In this document: positions 48,008 through 61,300 of the stretch, piece after piece | Numbering within the stretch: position 1 is the first letter of the stretch | How the letters are laid out: every line of letters starts with the position of its first letter | Assembly (NCBI RefSeq): GCF_019670005.1 | Contig: NZ_AP019783.1 | Location: 1-64,000 of the forward strand | Length of the DNA: 64,000 nt | Direction of reading: 5' to 3' | DNA from: Methylomagnum ishizawai | Lineage (GTDB): Bacteria; Pseudomonadota; Gammaproteobacteria; Methylococcales; Methylococcaceae | Notes under the pieces: generated by a model | Seen by the model: only the letters and a program-made list of their open reading frames with translations | Told to the model about the DNA's origin: nothing | The model's database searches: none | Made by a program: the position numbers and the translations under genes

Positions 48008-49549
48008 TTACCAGGTGTGGGTTGCTTTGAACTGGGTCAGCGCCGAACGCAGCCCCGCCTGGATCGCGTCGTTGTAGTCGCCGGTCGCGTTGATCTGGTC
48101 CATGAGGGCCGCCTGGGCGGACTTCATGTAGCCTTGCAGGGCTTCTTCGAAATCACGGATTTTGTTGACCGGCACATCGTCGACGAAACCTTCGTTGGCC
48201 GCGAACAACGACACCGCGATCTGGGCGACGCTGTAGGGGGCGTACTGGCTTTGCTTCATCAGTTCGGTCACGCGCTGGCCGCGTTCGATCTGCTTGCGGG
48301 TGGCTTCGTCGAGATCGGAAGCGAACTGGGCGAAGGCCGCCAACTCGCGGAACTGCGCCAAGTCGAGACGGATACCACCGCCGAGCTTCTTGATGATCTT
48401 GGTTTGGGCCGCGCCACCGACGCGGGACACCGAGAGACCCGCGTTCACGGCGGGGCGGACGCCCGCGTTGAACAGGTTGGTTTCCAGGTAGATCTGCCCG
48501 TCGGTGATGGAGATCACGTTGGTCGGCACGAAGGCGGACACGTCGCCGGCCTGGGTTTCGATGATCGGCAGGGCGGTGAGCGAGCCGGTCTGGCCGGTCA
48601 CGGCACCATTGGTGAGCTTGGTGACTTCTTCGGCGTTGATGCGGGAAGCGCGTTCCAGCAAACGGGAGTGCAGATAGAACACGTCGCCCGGATAAGCTTC
48701 GCGGCCCGGCGGACGGCGCAGCAGCAGGGAAATCTGACGGTAGGCCCAAGCTTGCTTGGTCAAGTCGTCATAGATGATGAGCGCGTCTTCGCCGCGGTCG
48801 CGGAAGAACTCGCCCATGGAGCAGCCGGAGTACGGCGCGATGAATTGCAGCGCGGCGGATTCGGAAGCGGAGGCGGCGACGATGATGGTGTGTTCCATCG
48901 CGCCATGTTCTTCCAGCTTGCGCACCACGTTGGCGATGGACGACTGCTTCTGGCCGATGGCGACGTAGATGCACTTAACGCCGGTGCCCTTCTGATTGAT
49001 GATGGCATCGATGGCGATGGCGGTCTTGCCGGTCTGGCGGTCGCCGATGATCAACTCACGCTGACCCCGGCCCACCGGGATCATGGAGTCAATGGACTTC
49101 AAGCCGGTTTGCAGCGGTTGGCTGACCGATTGACGGGCGATCACGCCGGGGGCGATTTTTTCGATGGGGGAGCGTTCTTCGAAGTAGATCGGGCCTTTGC
49201 CGTCGATGGGATTACCCAGGGCATCGACCACACGGCCCAGCAGGCCGCGACCCACGGGCACGTCCAAAATGCGGCCCGTACAACGCACGGTGTCGCCTTC
49301 GGCCAGATGCTCATACGGTCCCAAGACCACGGCACCGACCGAGTCGCGTTCCAGGTTCAACGCCATACCATAGCTATTGCCGGGGAATTCGACCATTTCC
49401 CCCTGCATCACATCGGTCAGGCCATGGACGCGCACGATGCCGTCGGTGACGCTGACGATGGTGCCTTCGGTGCGCGACTCTACGCCCAGATCGAAATTCT
49501 GGATGCGCGCCTTGATGAGTTCACTGATTTCTGATGGATTCAGCTGCAT
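48008..49549 (-). CDS. atpA: ATP synthase F1 alpha subunit
   Basis: A 513-residue non-catalytic nucleotide-binding subunit with Walker [10 protein letters not shown] near residue 170, [19 protein letters not shown], and the [10 protein letters not shown] region. It starts [16 protein letters not shown]. The gene order (atpH upstream, atpG downstream) is canonical. Confidence 0.98.
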   Translation of the reverse strand: MQLNPSEISELIKARIQNFDLGVESRTEGTIVSVTDGIVRVHGLTDVMQGEMVEFPGNSYGMALNLERDSVGAVVLGPYEHLAEGDTVRCTGRILDVPVGRGLLGRVVDALGNPIDGKGPIYFEERSPIEKIAPGVIARQSVSQPLQTGLKSIDSMIPVGRGQRELIIGDRQTGKTAIAIDAIINQKGTGVKCIYVAIGQKQSSIANVVRKLEEHGAMEHTIIVAASASESAALQFIAPYSGCSMGEFFRDRGEDALIIYDDLTKQAWAYRQISLLLRRPPGREAYPGDVFYLHSRLLERASRINAEEVTKLTNGAVTGQTGSLTALPIIETQAGDVSAFVPTNVISITDGQIYLETNLFNAGVRPAVNAGLSVSRVGGAAQTKIIKKLGGGIRLDLAQFRELAAFAQFASDLDEATRKQIERGQRVTELMKQSQYAPYSVAQIAVSLFAANEGFVDDVPVNKIRDFEEALQGYMKSAQAALMDQINATGDYNDAIQAGLRSALTQFKATHTW

Positions 49550-49565
49550 GATTCTTTATCTCGCT

Positions 49566-50102
49566 CTAGTTCCAGAGGCTCTTAGTCAAGCGCTCGATCT
49601 GGCCGCGCACGGAAGCGTCGATCACGCGGTCCCCGGCGCGGATGTAGACGCCACCGATCAAGGAGGCATCGACCGTGACCCGCAAATGGGCTTTCTTTTT
49701 CAGGAAGCCCTCGACCGCGGCGACCACTTTGGATTGTTCGGACTCCTCCAAGGGATACGCCGACGCGACATCGACCTCGACATAACCCTCGTCTTCCGCC
49801 TTGTACTCCCGGAACTGCTCGGCGATATGCTTGGCGAGCCCGAGACGCCGGTTCTGGATCAGCAACCGGACGAAGTTCCCGGTTTCGCCTTCCAGCCGGC
49901 CTTGGCACAGGTCGAGGAACGCGCGGGTGAAAGCCTCGCGCTGGGTTTTCGGATTCGAGGCGGCTGCCAGGATGCGCGGGTCATCCATCACGGCGGCGAC
50001 GAAGGCCAAGGCATCCGCCCATTGCGCGGCGGTTCCGGTTTCCTTGGCCCGCTGGTAAGCGGCGACGGCGTAAGGCCGGGCCAATGTCGTTAGTTCGGCC
50101 AT
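49566..50102 (-). CDS. atpH: ATP synthase F1 delta subunit
   Basis: A 178-residue stator subunit beginning [21 protein letters not shown]. The C-terminal motif SLIGGVYIRAGDRVIDASVRGQIERL is typical of OSCP/delta. It overlaps the atpF stop by one base. Confidence 0.95.
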   Translation of the reverse strand: MAELTTLARPYAVAAYQRAKETGTAAQWADALAFVAAVMDDPRILAAASNPKTQREAFTRAFLDLCQGRLEGETGNFVRLLIQNRRLGLAKHIAEQFREYKAEDEGYVEVDVASAYPLEESEQSKVVAAVEGFLKKKAHLRVTVDASLIGGVYIRAGDRVIDASVRGQIERLTKSLWN

Positions 50103-50581
50103 TATGCTTGACCCAATTCCTTAGCCAAGTTGTCGATGATGTCCCTGTGCTTGTCCTGGTCGACTTCCTTTTGCAGGATTTGCCCGGCGGCGGCGATGGC
50201 CAGTTCGGCGACCTGCAAGCGCAAGCCTTCCTTCGCCTTCTGGATTTCGCGTTCGACCTCGGCCTGGGCGGCGGTTTTGATCCGGTCGCCTTCGACCTTG
50301 GCCTGTTGCTTGGATTCGTCGACCAGTTCGTTAGCCCGCTTCTGGGCCAGACTCACGAGATCGGCGGCTTGATCCTTGGCTTCACGCAGCAAAGTGGTCG
50401 CACGCTTTTCGGCCAGTTCCATCTCGTGCTTGCCTTTGTCCGCGGCGGCGAGGCCATCGGCGATCTTCTTCTTGCGCTCTTCCAGGGCTTGCATCAAGGG
50501 TGGCCACACGTACTTCATGGTGAACCACACCAGAAGCGCGAACGTGATCATCTGGCCGATCAGAGTGGCGTTAATACTCAC
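50102..50581 (-). CDS. atpF: ATP synthase F0 b subunit
   Basis: A 159-residue peripheral stalk subunit. One N-terminal membrane helix ([22 protein letters not shown]) is followed by a long charged coiled-coil (residues about 30-130). Length and pattern match proteobacterial AtpF. Confidence 0.95.
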   Translation of the reverse strand: MSINATLIGQMITFALLVWFTMKYVWPPLMQALEERKKKIADGLAAADKGKHEMELAEKRATTLLREAKDQAADLVSLAQKRANELVDESKQQAKVEGDRIKTAAQAEVEREIQKAKEGLRLQVAELAIAAAGQILQKEVDQDKHRDIIDNLAKELGQA

Positions 50582-50635
50582 AGCGCTTGTCCTCTTGAAT
50601 TAATCCGTAGTGGCGGCTTCCGGTTTGGAAGCGCA

Positions 50636-50935
<300 letters not shown>

Positions 50936-50955
50936 TTAGGTTGGGTAATCAGGGA

Positions 50956-52120
<1,165 letters not shown>

Positions 52121-52189
52121 TCAGCTTACCCGATGCAAATTCCGACGTATGCTATCAACCGCACTTGTAAAGATCAATGCGCGAGGTAT

Positions 52190-53050
52190 TCAACGGAGTC
52201 TTTCCAGAACGCCTTCCAGTTGGTCGAGGCTATCGTATTGGATGATGAGCCGACCGGCCCCTTGTTTGCCATGGCGGATCGAAACCGGGGCACCGATGTT
52301 CATGGCGATGTTCTCTTCCAATTGGCGGATATCGGGGTCTTTGGGGACGGGCGGCTTGGGAGCGGGCTTGATGCCCGCTTTGGCTTGCTGCACCAAGGCT
52401 TCGGTGGCGCGGACGCTGAGTTGCTTGGCCGCGACCTGCTGGGCTATATCCGCTTGTAGCGCCGTATCCAGGCCGAGCAAGGCGCGGGCATGGCCCATTT
52501 CCAGGGAACCGGCCAGCAATAGCTGTTTGGCTTCGGGATGCAGTTCGTTCAGGCGCAGCAAATTGGTCACGGCGGCCCGCGACTTGCCCACGGCGTCGGC
52601 AAGTTGCTGATGGGTCATGCCGTATTCGTCAAGCAGGCGCTTGAGCGCCTCGGCCTCCTCCAAGGGGTTCAGGTCTTGGCGCTGGATGTTCTCGATCAAG
52701 GCGATGGCCATCGCCGCCTGGTCGGTCACGTCGCGCACCACCACCGGCACTTCCCGCAACCCGGCCAATTGCGCGGCCCGCCAGCGGCGTTCGCCGGCGA
52801 TGATCTCGTAACGGCCCTCGCCCACGGTACGGGCCACCACCGGCTGCACCATGCCCTGGGCGCTGATGGAGTCGGCCAATTCCTGGAGTTTGGCCGGGTC
52901 GATGTCCTTGCGGGGCTGGAACCGGCTGGGCTGTAACCGCTCCACCGCCACCGTCTTCATTTTTTCCAGGGCCACCGCTTCCAATTGGGCACCGCCCCCG
53001 CCTAGCAAGGCGTCCAGTCCCCGGCCTAATCCTCGTTTTTTCACACTCAT
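52190..53050 (-). CDS. parB: Chromosome partitioning protein ParB
   Basis: A 286-residue ParB. It begins MSVKKRGLGRGLDALLGG, with the N-terminal arm GRGLDALL. The CTPase/ParB domain contains IAGERRWRAAQLAGL (GERR box), a helix-turn-helix region follows (MTHQQLADAVGKSRAAVTNLLRL), and the C-terminus is the dimerisation domain. ParB binds parS and spreads using CTP. In most relatives it directly follows parA; here two genes intervene. The start at 53050 fits the family start. Confidence 0.95.
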   Translation of the reverse strand: MSVKKRGLGRGLDALLGGGGAQLEAVALEKMKTVAVERLQPSRFQPRKDIDPAKLQELADSISAQGMVQPVVARTVGEGRYEIIAGERRWRAAQLAGLREVPVVVRDVTDQAAMAIALIENIQRQDLNPLEEAEALKRLLDEYGMTHQQLADAVGKSRAAVTNLLRLNELHPEAKQLLLAGSLEMGHARALLGLDTALQADIAQQVAAKQLSVRATEALVQQAKAGIKPAPKPPVPKDPDIRQLEENIAMNIGAPVSIRHGKQGAGRLIIQYDSLDQLEGVLERLR

Positions 53051-53204
53051 AGTGTTTGGCGCTTGATGAATCCGCGGTCGCAGCGAACCGCCGTATAACA
53101 TGGAATGCCACAACAACCGGTTGGGCTAGCAATGGCCCGACCCATTCACATGGCTGATGGGCTGAAGAACCGACGGATTTTCAACCACCCAAGCCCATAG
53201 CCCG

Positions 53205-54296
53205 CTACCGAACCATTTTTTTGACGAATCGCTCAAAGGCTTTGATATTCACCAAAACATTCCGCTTATTGTACAACTTGCCCTGATGCTTCCAACCTGC
53301 GTAATCCGGTTTGGGAAACTCTTTATCCTCGGCAATGAACGCACCGTACTCGAAACCCAAGGCATTGCTCAAAACCCAATAAGCGCGGGTAGCGCAAAGC
53401 GGTGGCAGGATCTCCCCGACCCGGGTATTCTTGGGACCGCAGAATAGGATGTTGGTCAACCCCGCGCCATGAACCCCGATCACGGCGTTGGCGTTCTTGA
53501 ATATGGCCACCTGCTCAGCGAACCTGAAATCCTCCAAAAACACCGTTTTGAAATCGTATTTTTCGAGAACCTTGTCCACTTCGTCTTGATTGAGGATTTT
53601 CCTGGTAAACGCCTTGTTCCTGGAAATAAAAATCCTTTGCCCAACCTCAACCGGAACGGGTTGGGAAGGTTCCACACCCCCCTCCGTCTCGACAAAGGAT
53701 TTCCGCAGGAAATCGATAGCCCAGGGCGCCCCTACATGAGCGGGGTGCCTCAGGCCACTGTTCTTGAATTTGAACGAATTACTGGAAACATATAATTCTG
53801 GAATCCTTATCGATATTTTCCTAACACCTCTCTTGGCCATATCCAAGAATGGGCTAAAAGCCTTCTTGCCCAACTTCGCAAACACGTCCTCCACGTACTG
53901 GTTACGGGAAAAGCAAAGATAAATGTCCGGGTTTACCGAATCAAACAAAGGTATGCGGGTAATTTTGTCCAACAAGAAATGACAAACATTGAAGATATTG
54001 AACTTATCATCTATGAGCGCCAAGCGTCCGGCATTGAAATCCTGGATTTCACCGAGGATGAAAGGCTCGGTGCCATGGCTGAATTTGAGGTTTTTATCCT
54101 GATCGAAGATATAAAACTTTATATTACTTCTATTCGTGCAGTCCGCAGATAAAATAGCCGATGGAATAAAGTACAATTCAACGCTAGGCACATCCCCGGT
54201 TTTGGTAGAAAAAATATAGTGTTCGCCTCCCGACACCGGCGCGGACAAATTGAATGTCCGAGGGGGAACCACTAGGATAGAGCTATCTGCCGTCAT
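53205..54296 (-). CDS. GT61-family glycosyltransferase (DUF563-like)
   Basis: A 363-residue protein. The C-terminal half has the GT61 pattern: QRIFISRNKA, FLEDFRFAEQVAIFKNANAVIGVHGAGLTNILFC, EILPP. Its sequence is visibly AT-richer than the flanking genes, with Phe/Ile/Asn/Lys-rich codon choice, suggesting transfer. The ATG at 54296 follows GGTGG by a suitable distance; a TTG nine codons upstream is in frame. It separates parB from parA. The target glycan is unknown. Confidence 0.75.
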   Translation of the reverse strand: MTADSSILVVPPRTFNLSAPVSGGEHYIFSTKTGDVPSVELYFIPSAILSADCTNRSNIKFYIFDQDKNLKFSHGTEPFILGEIQDFNAGRLALIDDKFNIFNVCHFLLDKITRIPLFDSVNPDIYLCFSRNQYVEDVFAKLGKKAFSPFLDMAKRGVRKISIRIPELYVSSNSFKFKNSGLRHPAHVGAPWAIDFLRKSFVETEGGVEPSQPVPVEVGQRIFISRNKAFTRKILNQDEVDKVLEKYDFKTVFLEDFRFAEQVAIFKNANAVIGVHGAGLTNILFCGPKNTRVGEILPPLCATRAYWVLSNALGFEYGAFIAEDKEFPKPDYAGWKHQGKLYNKRNVLVNIKAFERFVKKMVR

Positions 54297-54414
54297 AAGA
54301 ATATTTTCCACCTGTAAAATCAATTATGAAATCCATGACCAAAACCTGTCTGACTTAATATCAAAATACCCAGCACAGCAAACCATATTCCTTACTGTTG
54401 GCTTTCATGTCCGT

Positions 54415-54657
54415 CTAGATAGTCATTCTCGATATACTGATTGCCACTGTCGCTGCTTCTGGCTCTGGAACCCATATCTTCACGCAAGATATACCATAGC
54501 AAGCCAACTCCAACCACAGGGAAAAACCAAATAAAACATATCGAAGCTTTTTTTGTAAAGGCTCAAATAATTCACTACGGGCCGTAGCTATTGCGACCGT
54601 TATATTTGCGACGACCAGCAGTAGCGCCAAAAGAGCGATTACAGCACTGATAATCAT
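54415..54657 (-). CDS. Small two-helix membrane protein
   Basis: An 80-residue protein with two hydrophobic helices (about residues 2-24, IISAVIALLALLLVVANITVA, and 40-62, YVLFGFSLWLELACYGISCVKIW) joined by a basic loop (FEPLQKKLR). The ATG at 54657 follows a GGGGTGG stretch; the longer open frame to 54840 overlaps parA antisense-free but lacks support. The base composition resembles the GT61 gene beside it, so both probably arrived together. No family is recognised. Confidence 0.55.
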   Translation of the reverse strand: MIISAVIALLALLLVVANITVAIATARSELFEPLQKKLRYVLFGFSLWLELACYGISCVKIWVPEPEAATVAISISRMTI

Positions 54658-54754
54658 ATCATCCACCCCGGAAAATCCAGCCAGGATAACTTCAGAGCCA
54701 GTTTTGCCTGCCCAATCGCGGGCTAAACAGAGGGTGATCCAGTACCCATCCAAA

Positions 54755-55558
54755 TCAAGCCGCGCTCTTAGCCCCCTTCCCCGCTTTGGCCTTTCCTTGG
54801 TTACGCCGCGCAATTTCCCCGGCCAAGGCCAGATAGGCAAGCGCCCCCTTGGAAGCCTTGTCGTACTTCATCACCGGCAAACCATGGCTGGGCGCTTCGG
54901 CCAACCGGATATTGCGCGGAATCACGGTGCGGAACACCTGCTCGCCGAAATGCTTCAATAATTGCTCGGATACTTCCCCGGCCAAGCGGCTGCGGGTATC
55001 GTGCATGGTCCTCAGCAAACCCTCGATTTGCAAATGCGGATTCACGGTTTCGCGGACATTCCGCAAAGTATCCATCAGGTCAGACAAGCCTTCCAGCGCG
55101 TAGTATTCGCACTGCACCGGAATCAACACGCTATCCGCCGCCACCAGGGCGTTCAAGGTCAGGATATTCAGCGAAGGCGGGCAATCGATAACGACGAAGT
55201 GATACTCGGCGCGGGTGATCGCCAAGGCATCGGTGAGGGCGCATTCGCGGCGGTCGCGTTGCATCAATTCCACCTGGGCGGCGGTCAGGTCGGAATTGCC
55301 GGGCAGCACGTCCAGGCCGACCTCCTTGATCGAGAGTATGGCATCGCGGGCATGGACCTGGCCCGACAGCACCTCGTAGGCCGAAGGCGACACGGTCTTC
55401 TTGTTCACGCCGCAACCCATGGTCGCGTTCCCCTGCGGGTCCAGATCGACCAGCAGCACTTTGTGCCGGGTCGCCGCCAGCGAGGCCGCGAGATTGACGC
55501 TGGTGGTGGTCTTGCCCACACCGCCCTTTTGGTTGGCTACCGCGATGATTTTTCCCAT
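54755..55558 (-). CDS. parA: Chromosome partitioning ATPase ParA (Soj)
   Basis: A 267-residue ParA with the deviant Walker A NQKGGVGKTTTSVNLA at residues 9-24, YHFVVIDCPPSLN and a C-terminal basic Lys-rich tail. It forms ATP-dependent gradients on DNA that move ParB-parS complexes. Its ATG overlaps the rsmG stop by one base. Confidence 0.96.
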   Translation of the reverse strand: MGKIIAVANQKGGVGKTTTSVNLAASLAATRHKVLLVDLDPQGNATMGCGVNKKTVSPSAYEVLSGQVHARDAILSIKEVGLDVLPGNSDLTAAQVELMQRDRRECALTDALAITRAEYHFVVIDCPPSLNILTLNALVAADSVLIPVQCEYYALEGLSDLMDTLRNVRETVNPHLQIEGLLRTMHDTRSRLAGEVSEQLLKHFGEQVFRTVIPRNIRLAEAPSHGLPVMKYDKASKGALAYLALAGEIARRNQGKAKAGKGAKSAA

Positions 55559-56181
55559 TAGCTACCCGCCATGATTTCGACCAAATGCCGCTCCACGTCC
55601 AGACCCGGAATCGCCAGCTTATGGACGCGGACGCCGCGGCCCTTGAGGGTTTCGATTTCTTGCTGGGGCCAGACGCCCTTTTGCGCCAGAATCCGGCCTC
55701 CGGGGGCCAACAGCCGCGCCGTGGCCGCCACGATCTCCGCCAAACTGGCGAAGGCGCGGGCCAGCACGGTGTCGAACCCCCGTTCGGGGCGGTATTGTTC
55801 CACCCGCGCCGTGATGACGTCCACGTTTTTCAGCCCGAGTTCGATGACGGCCTGTTGTACGAAACGGGTTTTTTTGGCGTTGCTATCGAGCAGGGCGAAG
55901 GCTTTATCCGGGCACAGGATCGCCAGGGGAATGCCGGGCAAACCCGCGCCGGTACCCACGTCGAGGACGCTTGCGCCATGGAGATAAGGCGCGGCGGTCA
56001 GGCTGTCCAGCAAATGCAGGTCCACCGCCGTATTGAGGTCGCGGATGGCGGTGAGGTTGTAGGTGCGGTTCCATTTCCGCATCAGATCGAGGAAAGCCAG
56101 CATCCTGGCCCGTTGCTCCGGGGTGTGGGGCAGGGCGAGGGTTTCCATGCCCGCGGCGAGGCGGCGGTCGAGGGTTTCCAT
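55558..56181 (-). CDS. rsmG: 16S rRNA (guanine-527-N7) methyltransferase RsmG
   Basis: A 207-residue methyltransferase (GidB) with SAM motif VLDVGTGAGLPGIPLAI, NLTAIRD near residue 40 and LLAPGGRILAQKG. It modifies G527 of 16S rRNA. Its ATG lies 2 bp after the mnmG stop, and it leads directly into parA. The open frame continues upstream into mnmG, but METLDRRL is the plausible start. Confidence 0.95.
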   Translation of the reverse strand: METLDRRLAAGMETLALPHTPEQRARMLAFLDLMRKWNRTYNLTAIRDLNTAVDLHLLDSLTAAPYLHGASVLDVGTGAGLPGIPLAILCPDKAFALLDSNAKKTRFVQQAVIELGLKNVDVITARVEQYRPERGFDTVLARAFASLAEIVAATARLLAPGGRILAQKGVWPQQEIETLKGRGVRVHKLAIPGLDVERHLVEIMAGS

Positions 56182-56183
56182 GC

Positions 56184-58058
56184 TCAGGCGCTCAGCTTCT
56201 TGATATGCACCAACAGCAAGGAAATCGCCGCCGGGGTCACCCCAGGAATCCGCGCCGCCTGCCCCACGGTTTCCGGGCGCTGCTGTTTGAGTTTGTCGCG
56301 TACCTCGGCGGAGAGGCCAACCACGTTGGCGTAATCGAACTGATCGGGCAAGCGCCAATGTTCATAGCGGCGGGCGCGGTCGATTTCGGCCTGCTGGCGG
56401 TCGATGTAGCCCTGATATTTGGCCTGGATTTCCACTTGCTCCAAGGCCTGTGGATCGTCCACCGCCGCCAGGACCGGGCAGATATCGCGCAGATGTTCGG
56501 CGCGGACTTCCGGGCGGCGCAGCAATTCGAGCAAGCGGGCTTCGCGGGTCAAGGGACTGGTCAGGATCGGTTCCAGGCTCAAAGCCTCGGGCGAATTAGG
56601 GCGGATTTCCCGTTCGGCCAGCTCGGTTTGCACCCTGGCAATCGCTGCTTGCTTGGCCTCGAACCGCCGCCAATGTTCGTCCTCCACCACGCCCAGTTCG
56701 CGGCCCTTGGGGGTCAGGCGCAAATCGGCGTTGTCCTCGCGCAGCAGCAACCGGTATTCGGCCCGGCTGGTGAACATGCGGTAAGGCTCGGCGGTGCCGC
56801 GGGTGATGAGGTCGTCGATCATCACGCCCATGTAAGCTTCGTCGCGGCTGGGGGACCAGGCTTCCCGATCCTGGGCTTTGAGCGCCGCGTTCAGCCCGGC
56901 GATCAAGCCTTGGGCGGCGGCTTCCTCATAGCCGGTGGTGCCGTTGATCTGGCCCGCGAAGAACAGACCGTCCATGGGCTTGGTTTCCAGCGAGGCTTTC
57001 AGATCGCGGGGATCGAAGAAATCGTATTCGATGGCATAGCCGGGCCGGGTGATATGGGCGTTCTCGAAACCCCGGATCGAGCGCACCAGCGCATATTGCA
57101 CATCGAAAGGTAAGCTGGTGGAAATGCCGTTCGGGTAGATTTCATGGGTATCCAAGCCTTCCGGCTCGACGAAAATCTGGTGCGAATCCTTGTCGGCGAA
57201 ACGCACGATCTTGTCCTCGATGGACGGGCAATAGCGCGGCCCCACGCCTTCGATCACGCCGGTGTACATGGGCGAGCGGTCAAGGCCACCCCGGATGATG
57301 TCGTGGGTGCGGCCATTGGTGCGGGTGATGTAGCAAGACACCTGCCGGGGATGCTGTTCCGGCGAACCCAGGAAGGAAAACACCGGCACCGGCACATCGC
57401 CCGGCTGTGCCTCCATCACCGAATAATCGAGGGTCCGGCCATCGATGCGCGGCGGCGTGCCGGTCTTGAGCCGCGCCACCCGGAATGGCAATTCGCGGAG
57501 GCGCAGCGCCAAGGCGTTCGAGGCCGGATCGCCCGCCCGGCCCCCTTCGTAATTTTCGAGGCCGACATGGATGCGCCCGGCCAGGAACGTCCCCACCGTC
57601 AGCACCACGCACCGCGCCCGGAACTTCAAGCCCATCTGGGTCACGACGCCCGCGGCCTTGCCATCCTCGACGATGAGGTCGGCCACTTGCTGCTGGAACA
57701 GGGCGAGATTGGGCTGGGTTTCCAGCTTGCGGCGCACCACGGCCTTGTACAAGGCGCGGTCGGCCTGGGCGCGGGTGGCGCGGACCGCCGGGCCTTTGCT
57801 GGCGTTCAACACCCGGAAATGGATGCCGGCCCGGTCCGCCGCCTGGGCCATGAAGCCGCCGAGGGCGTCGATTTCCTTCACCAGATGGCCCTTGCCGATG
57901 CCGCCGATGGCGGGATTGCAACTCATCTGGCCCAGGGTTTCGATGCTCTGGGTCAGGAGCAGGGTTTTCGCGCCGGCGCGGGCCGAGGCCAGGGCCGCTT
58001 CGGTCCCGGCGTGACCGCCGCCGACCACGATGACATCGAAGGTTTCGGAGAAGAACAT
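56184..58058 (-). CDS. mnmG: tRNA uridine-5-carboxymethylaminomethyl enzyme MnmG
   Basis: A 624-residue FAD protein (GidA) that with MnmE modifies the wobble uridine of several tRNAs. The FAD site is [21 protein letters not shown], and [24 protein letters not shown] and [16 protein letters not shown] are family signatures. The start at MFFSETFDV was chosen. It is the first visible gene of the leftward gid-par-atp series; its usual upstream partner mnmE is not in the window. Confidence 0.97.
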   Translation of the reverse strand: MFFSETFDVIVVGGGHAGTEAALASARAGAKTLLLTQSIETLGQMSCNPAIGGIGKGHLVKEIDALGGFMAQAADRAGIHFRVLNASKGPAVRATRAQADRALYKAVVRRKLETQPNLALFQQQVADLIVEDGKAAGVVTQMGLKFRARCVVLTVGTFLAGRIHVGLENYEGGRAGDPASNALALRLRELPFRVARLKTGTPPRIDGRTLDYSVMEAQPGDVPVPVFSFLGSPEQHPRQVSCYITRTNGRTHDIIRGGLDRSPMYTGVIEGVGPRYCPSIEDKIVRFADKDSHQIFVEPEGLDTHEIYPNGISTSLPFDVQYALVRSIRGFENAHITRPGYAIEYDFFDPRDLKASLETKPMDGLFFAGQINGTTGYEEAAAQGLIAGLNAALKAQDREAWSPSRDEAYMGVMIDDLITRGTAEPYRMFTSRAEYRLLLREDNADLRLTPKGRELGVVEDEHWRRFEAKQAAIARVQTELAEREIRPNSPEALSLEPILTSPLTREARLLELLRRPEVRAEHLRDICPVLAAVDDPQALEQVEIQAKYQGYIDRQQAEIDRARRYEHWRLPDQFDYANVVGLSAEVRDKLKQQRPETVGQAARIPGVTPAAISLLLVHIKKLSA

Positions 58059-58338
58059 GGTGGGAAAGCGCGTGGCGCTGGGTGGTGCTGGATGGAAGCC
58101 ACCTAGCTTACACCATTGCAAGCGGAATCGGCGTTCCAGCCCCGCTGTCGGATATCAGTGGGAAGACCCCGCCGCTTCCAGGCGCATGGCCGCGATCTCT
58201 TCCAAGGGAACCCCGGTACGCTCGGCCAGCAGCGCATCGTCGGAACGGAGCAGTGCCCTGGTGGTACATACCGCCAAAAATTCCTCGCCATCGAATCATG
58301 ATATCGAAATCGCCCGGCGGGTCGCGGCCTGATTCCCA

Positions 58339-61300
58339 TCAAGCCCCACTCACACTCAACCAAGCCTTGATCTCCCTCTCCTCCGGCGGATTCAAACGCA
58401 CATCCAGGAGATAAATGCGCCGATCCACCAGCCCCGCCTGGTTCACCAGATAACCGCGGATGGCCTCGGCACGGGCCTGGGCCAACAGCCGCAATTCCAG
58501 TTCGCTGACATTCCATTGTTCCAACACCCGCCGCTTGGCCGCGTTGAAGGTCGCGCCTTCCAAGCTGGGCTCCTTGCCGCTGGGCGGTGCCACCACGGCG
58601 GGCACGGGCGCTTGCCGTTGCCGGTAATAGCGGCTGAACAAGCGCCGGTAATCCTCGTCCGACAAGTCCAATCCATCGGCCTGCGCCACCCGCTGGCCCA
58701 AGGCCCGCAATTCCGCCGCCCGGTCGCTGCGTAATTGCTTCAACAGCGCGGCCTCGGCCAGGGCCATGCGGTCCTGCACCGGATCGGCGCTGCCCTTGAT
58801 GTTGAGCTTGAGCGCGGGCCGTTCCTTGAGCGCCGCCGCGACCTTGTCGAGTTCGCCCTTTTCATCCGCCGACAACTCGGCATCCCCGGCCCGGAACCGC
58901 ACGGTACTCAGCTTCTCGTCGCCGCCGCCGACCAGGTTGCCCAGCAGGCTGAAGGGCGAACCCACCAGCTTGGTCAGCATCTGCCGCACGGCGGTCGAGT
59001 ACAGGTTGCCCAGGCTGAACTGCGGATTGTTCAGATCGCCGCTGATGGGCAGGTCGATATCGATCTTCCCCTCCGAGTCCTTGAGCAAAGCCACCGCCAT
59101 ATCCACCGGCAGGCTGGTCGCGGTCGGACTTTCGACCCGCTCGCCCAGGACGAGTTGATCCAGCACCATCCGGTTGGAGACCTCCAACCTAGACGCCTTG
59201 AGCTTATAGCGTAGGTCCATGTCCAGTTTGCCCTTCTCGATGCGGTAGCCGGCGAACTTGCCGGAATAGGGCGAGAGCGTGGTGAGATTCACGCCACGGA
59301 ATTCCAGGGTCACATCGGTGTTGTTCTTGAAATGGGCGGGTTGTAGCTGACCGTAGAGCTTGGCCGGGGAACTCTGGTTGATATGGCCTTCCAGCAGCCA
59401 TTCGGCCTTGGCGTTCTCCTGCGAGGACAGGCCGCGGATATTGCCGTTGAGGTCGCGGATTTGGGTGGCGAAACTGGGATTCAAGGTCAGGTCGCTGAAA
59501 TCCATATGGGCATCGACCACCCGCACCGAGCCGATGACATAGGACCAGGGTGCGGCAGGGGCAGCGGCTTGCCTGGGCGGCGGCGCGGCTTGGGCTGGCG
59601 TTTCCGCGGGCGGGGCGATCAGGTCGCGGGTCAGGTTCAAAACGCCATCCGGGCCGATGAACACCTTGGAATAGGATTGGTCGGCGGTGATGCTGCGGAT
59701 ACTGGCGCGGCGCTGGGCGGTGCCGACCACCACGCCATCGAACTTGAGCGAATGCCAGCGCAGCAGATCCTGGTTTTCGCGCCGGTCCACGGCGGTGAAA
59801 TCGACGATATCGAACGCCCCGGAATAATCCACCGCGATGTCTTGCTCCTGGCGCACCACCAAATCGCCCCACAGGTTCAAACGGCCCCGCGCCAGATTGA
59901 AGCCGACGAATTTCTCCCAATAGGGCTGTACCGAACGCAGCCACAGCTTGTCCACGCCGAAGCGCATTTCCGATTGCAAGGGGAACAGCCGGGCCTGGCC
60001 GTCCACTTCGATCTTGCCTTGTTCGCCCAGGCCGGTATTCAACAGGAACTGGAATTGCTTGCCGGGCTCGGTGGAAAAGCCGTCCATACGCAAACTGGCC
60101 GGATCGAGGCGGATGCGGACCGGGGTGGTGGGGGTTTCGTCGCGGAAGCCGAGGCTGTAGCCGGTGAGCCGGAATTCATCGACCCGGACGGTCCAGGGCT
60201 CCGGTGACCGGGACGACCCGGCCCGGCCCCCGGAAGACGGGACGGGTGCCGGGGTGTCCGGGAGTCCCGGCACCTTCAATTCGCCCGTGGCGGTACGACG
60301 CAGGCCGATTTCGCCCTGGTCGGTGTCGAGCGTGCCGATATCCACCACCCGGCGTTTGAGCGATACCGCCACATCGCCGATTTTCAAGGCACCGATGCGG
60401 GCACGGAGCGGGATCTCGCGCTTGGGCGCGGCGGCTTGGCCATCGGCGACGGGATTGGGCTTGCCCTCGACCGCGTTGGACGCCGCTTTCCGCTCCGAAT
60501 CCTGGCCCGCCGCCCGCCATTGGTCGCTGGCCGATTCCTGGTCGGCGATGGCTTCGTTCAGGGCGGCGGATTTCAGCTTGAGGCTTTGTTCGGCCCCGGC
60601 GTAGGCCAAGCCCCCGGCGTTGAACTGGCCGAGTCTGGCCCAGGGCGTGTCGAGGTTTTGGAGCGCCACGGTATCCAGGCTCAGGGTTTGTTGCGGCAGG
60701 GCGTAGGCCAGCTTGCCCAGGGTGAGTTGGCCGAGTTGGATGCCTTGCGGGGTGCTGGCGGTGGCGAGCCGGGCCGATTCCAGTGTCAGCTTGCGGTCGG
60801 CCAGGGTGAAGGCCAGTTTCCCGGCGTCCAGATGGGCGAGCTTGGCCCAGGTCGAATCGGCGTTTTCGACCTGGATCGTATCGAGGTCCAGGCGCTGCGC
60901 CGCCCCGGCGTAGCGCAGTCCCGCGAGCTTCACGCCGCCGAGCTTGACGGCTTCCCCACTCGCGCCGTTCGCGGTGGCCGCGAGGTTGGCGCCGACGACC
61001 TCCCCGGCGTTGAGGTCGAGGCTCGGTTTATCCCCGGCGGCGACGCTGAACTCGGCCTGGAAACCCAGCTTGCCCGAGGTCAGCCGCCACGGCAGGGCCG
61101 GGGCCAGCCCGCCCGCCCAAACCGCCAAATCCAAATCCCGCGCTTCCAGCTTGCCTGCCGCGCCGAACGGTGCCAGCGCCAAGGTGCCATCGACGCTCAG
61201 GGTTTCCCGCTGGGAAGTCGTGGCGGAGAACTCGAAACGGGCCGGATTCTGGCTGGCGGAACCCAGGTTTTCCAGGTCGAGGCGGATATTGCCCAGGCTG

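Noticed and set aside
58059-58338. Short open frame of about 46 codons upstream of mnmG
   Set aside because: It lacks an ATG and a ribosome site; it may be a relic, but I cannot support a gene.
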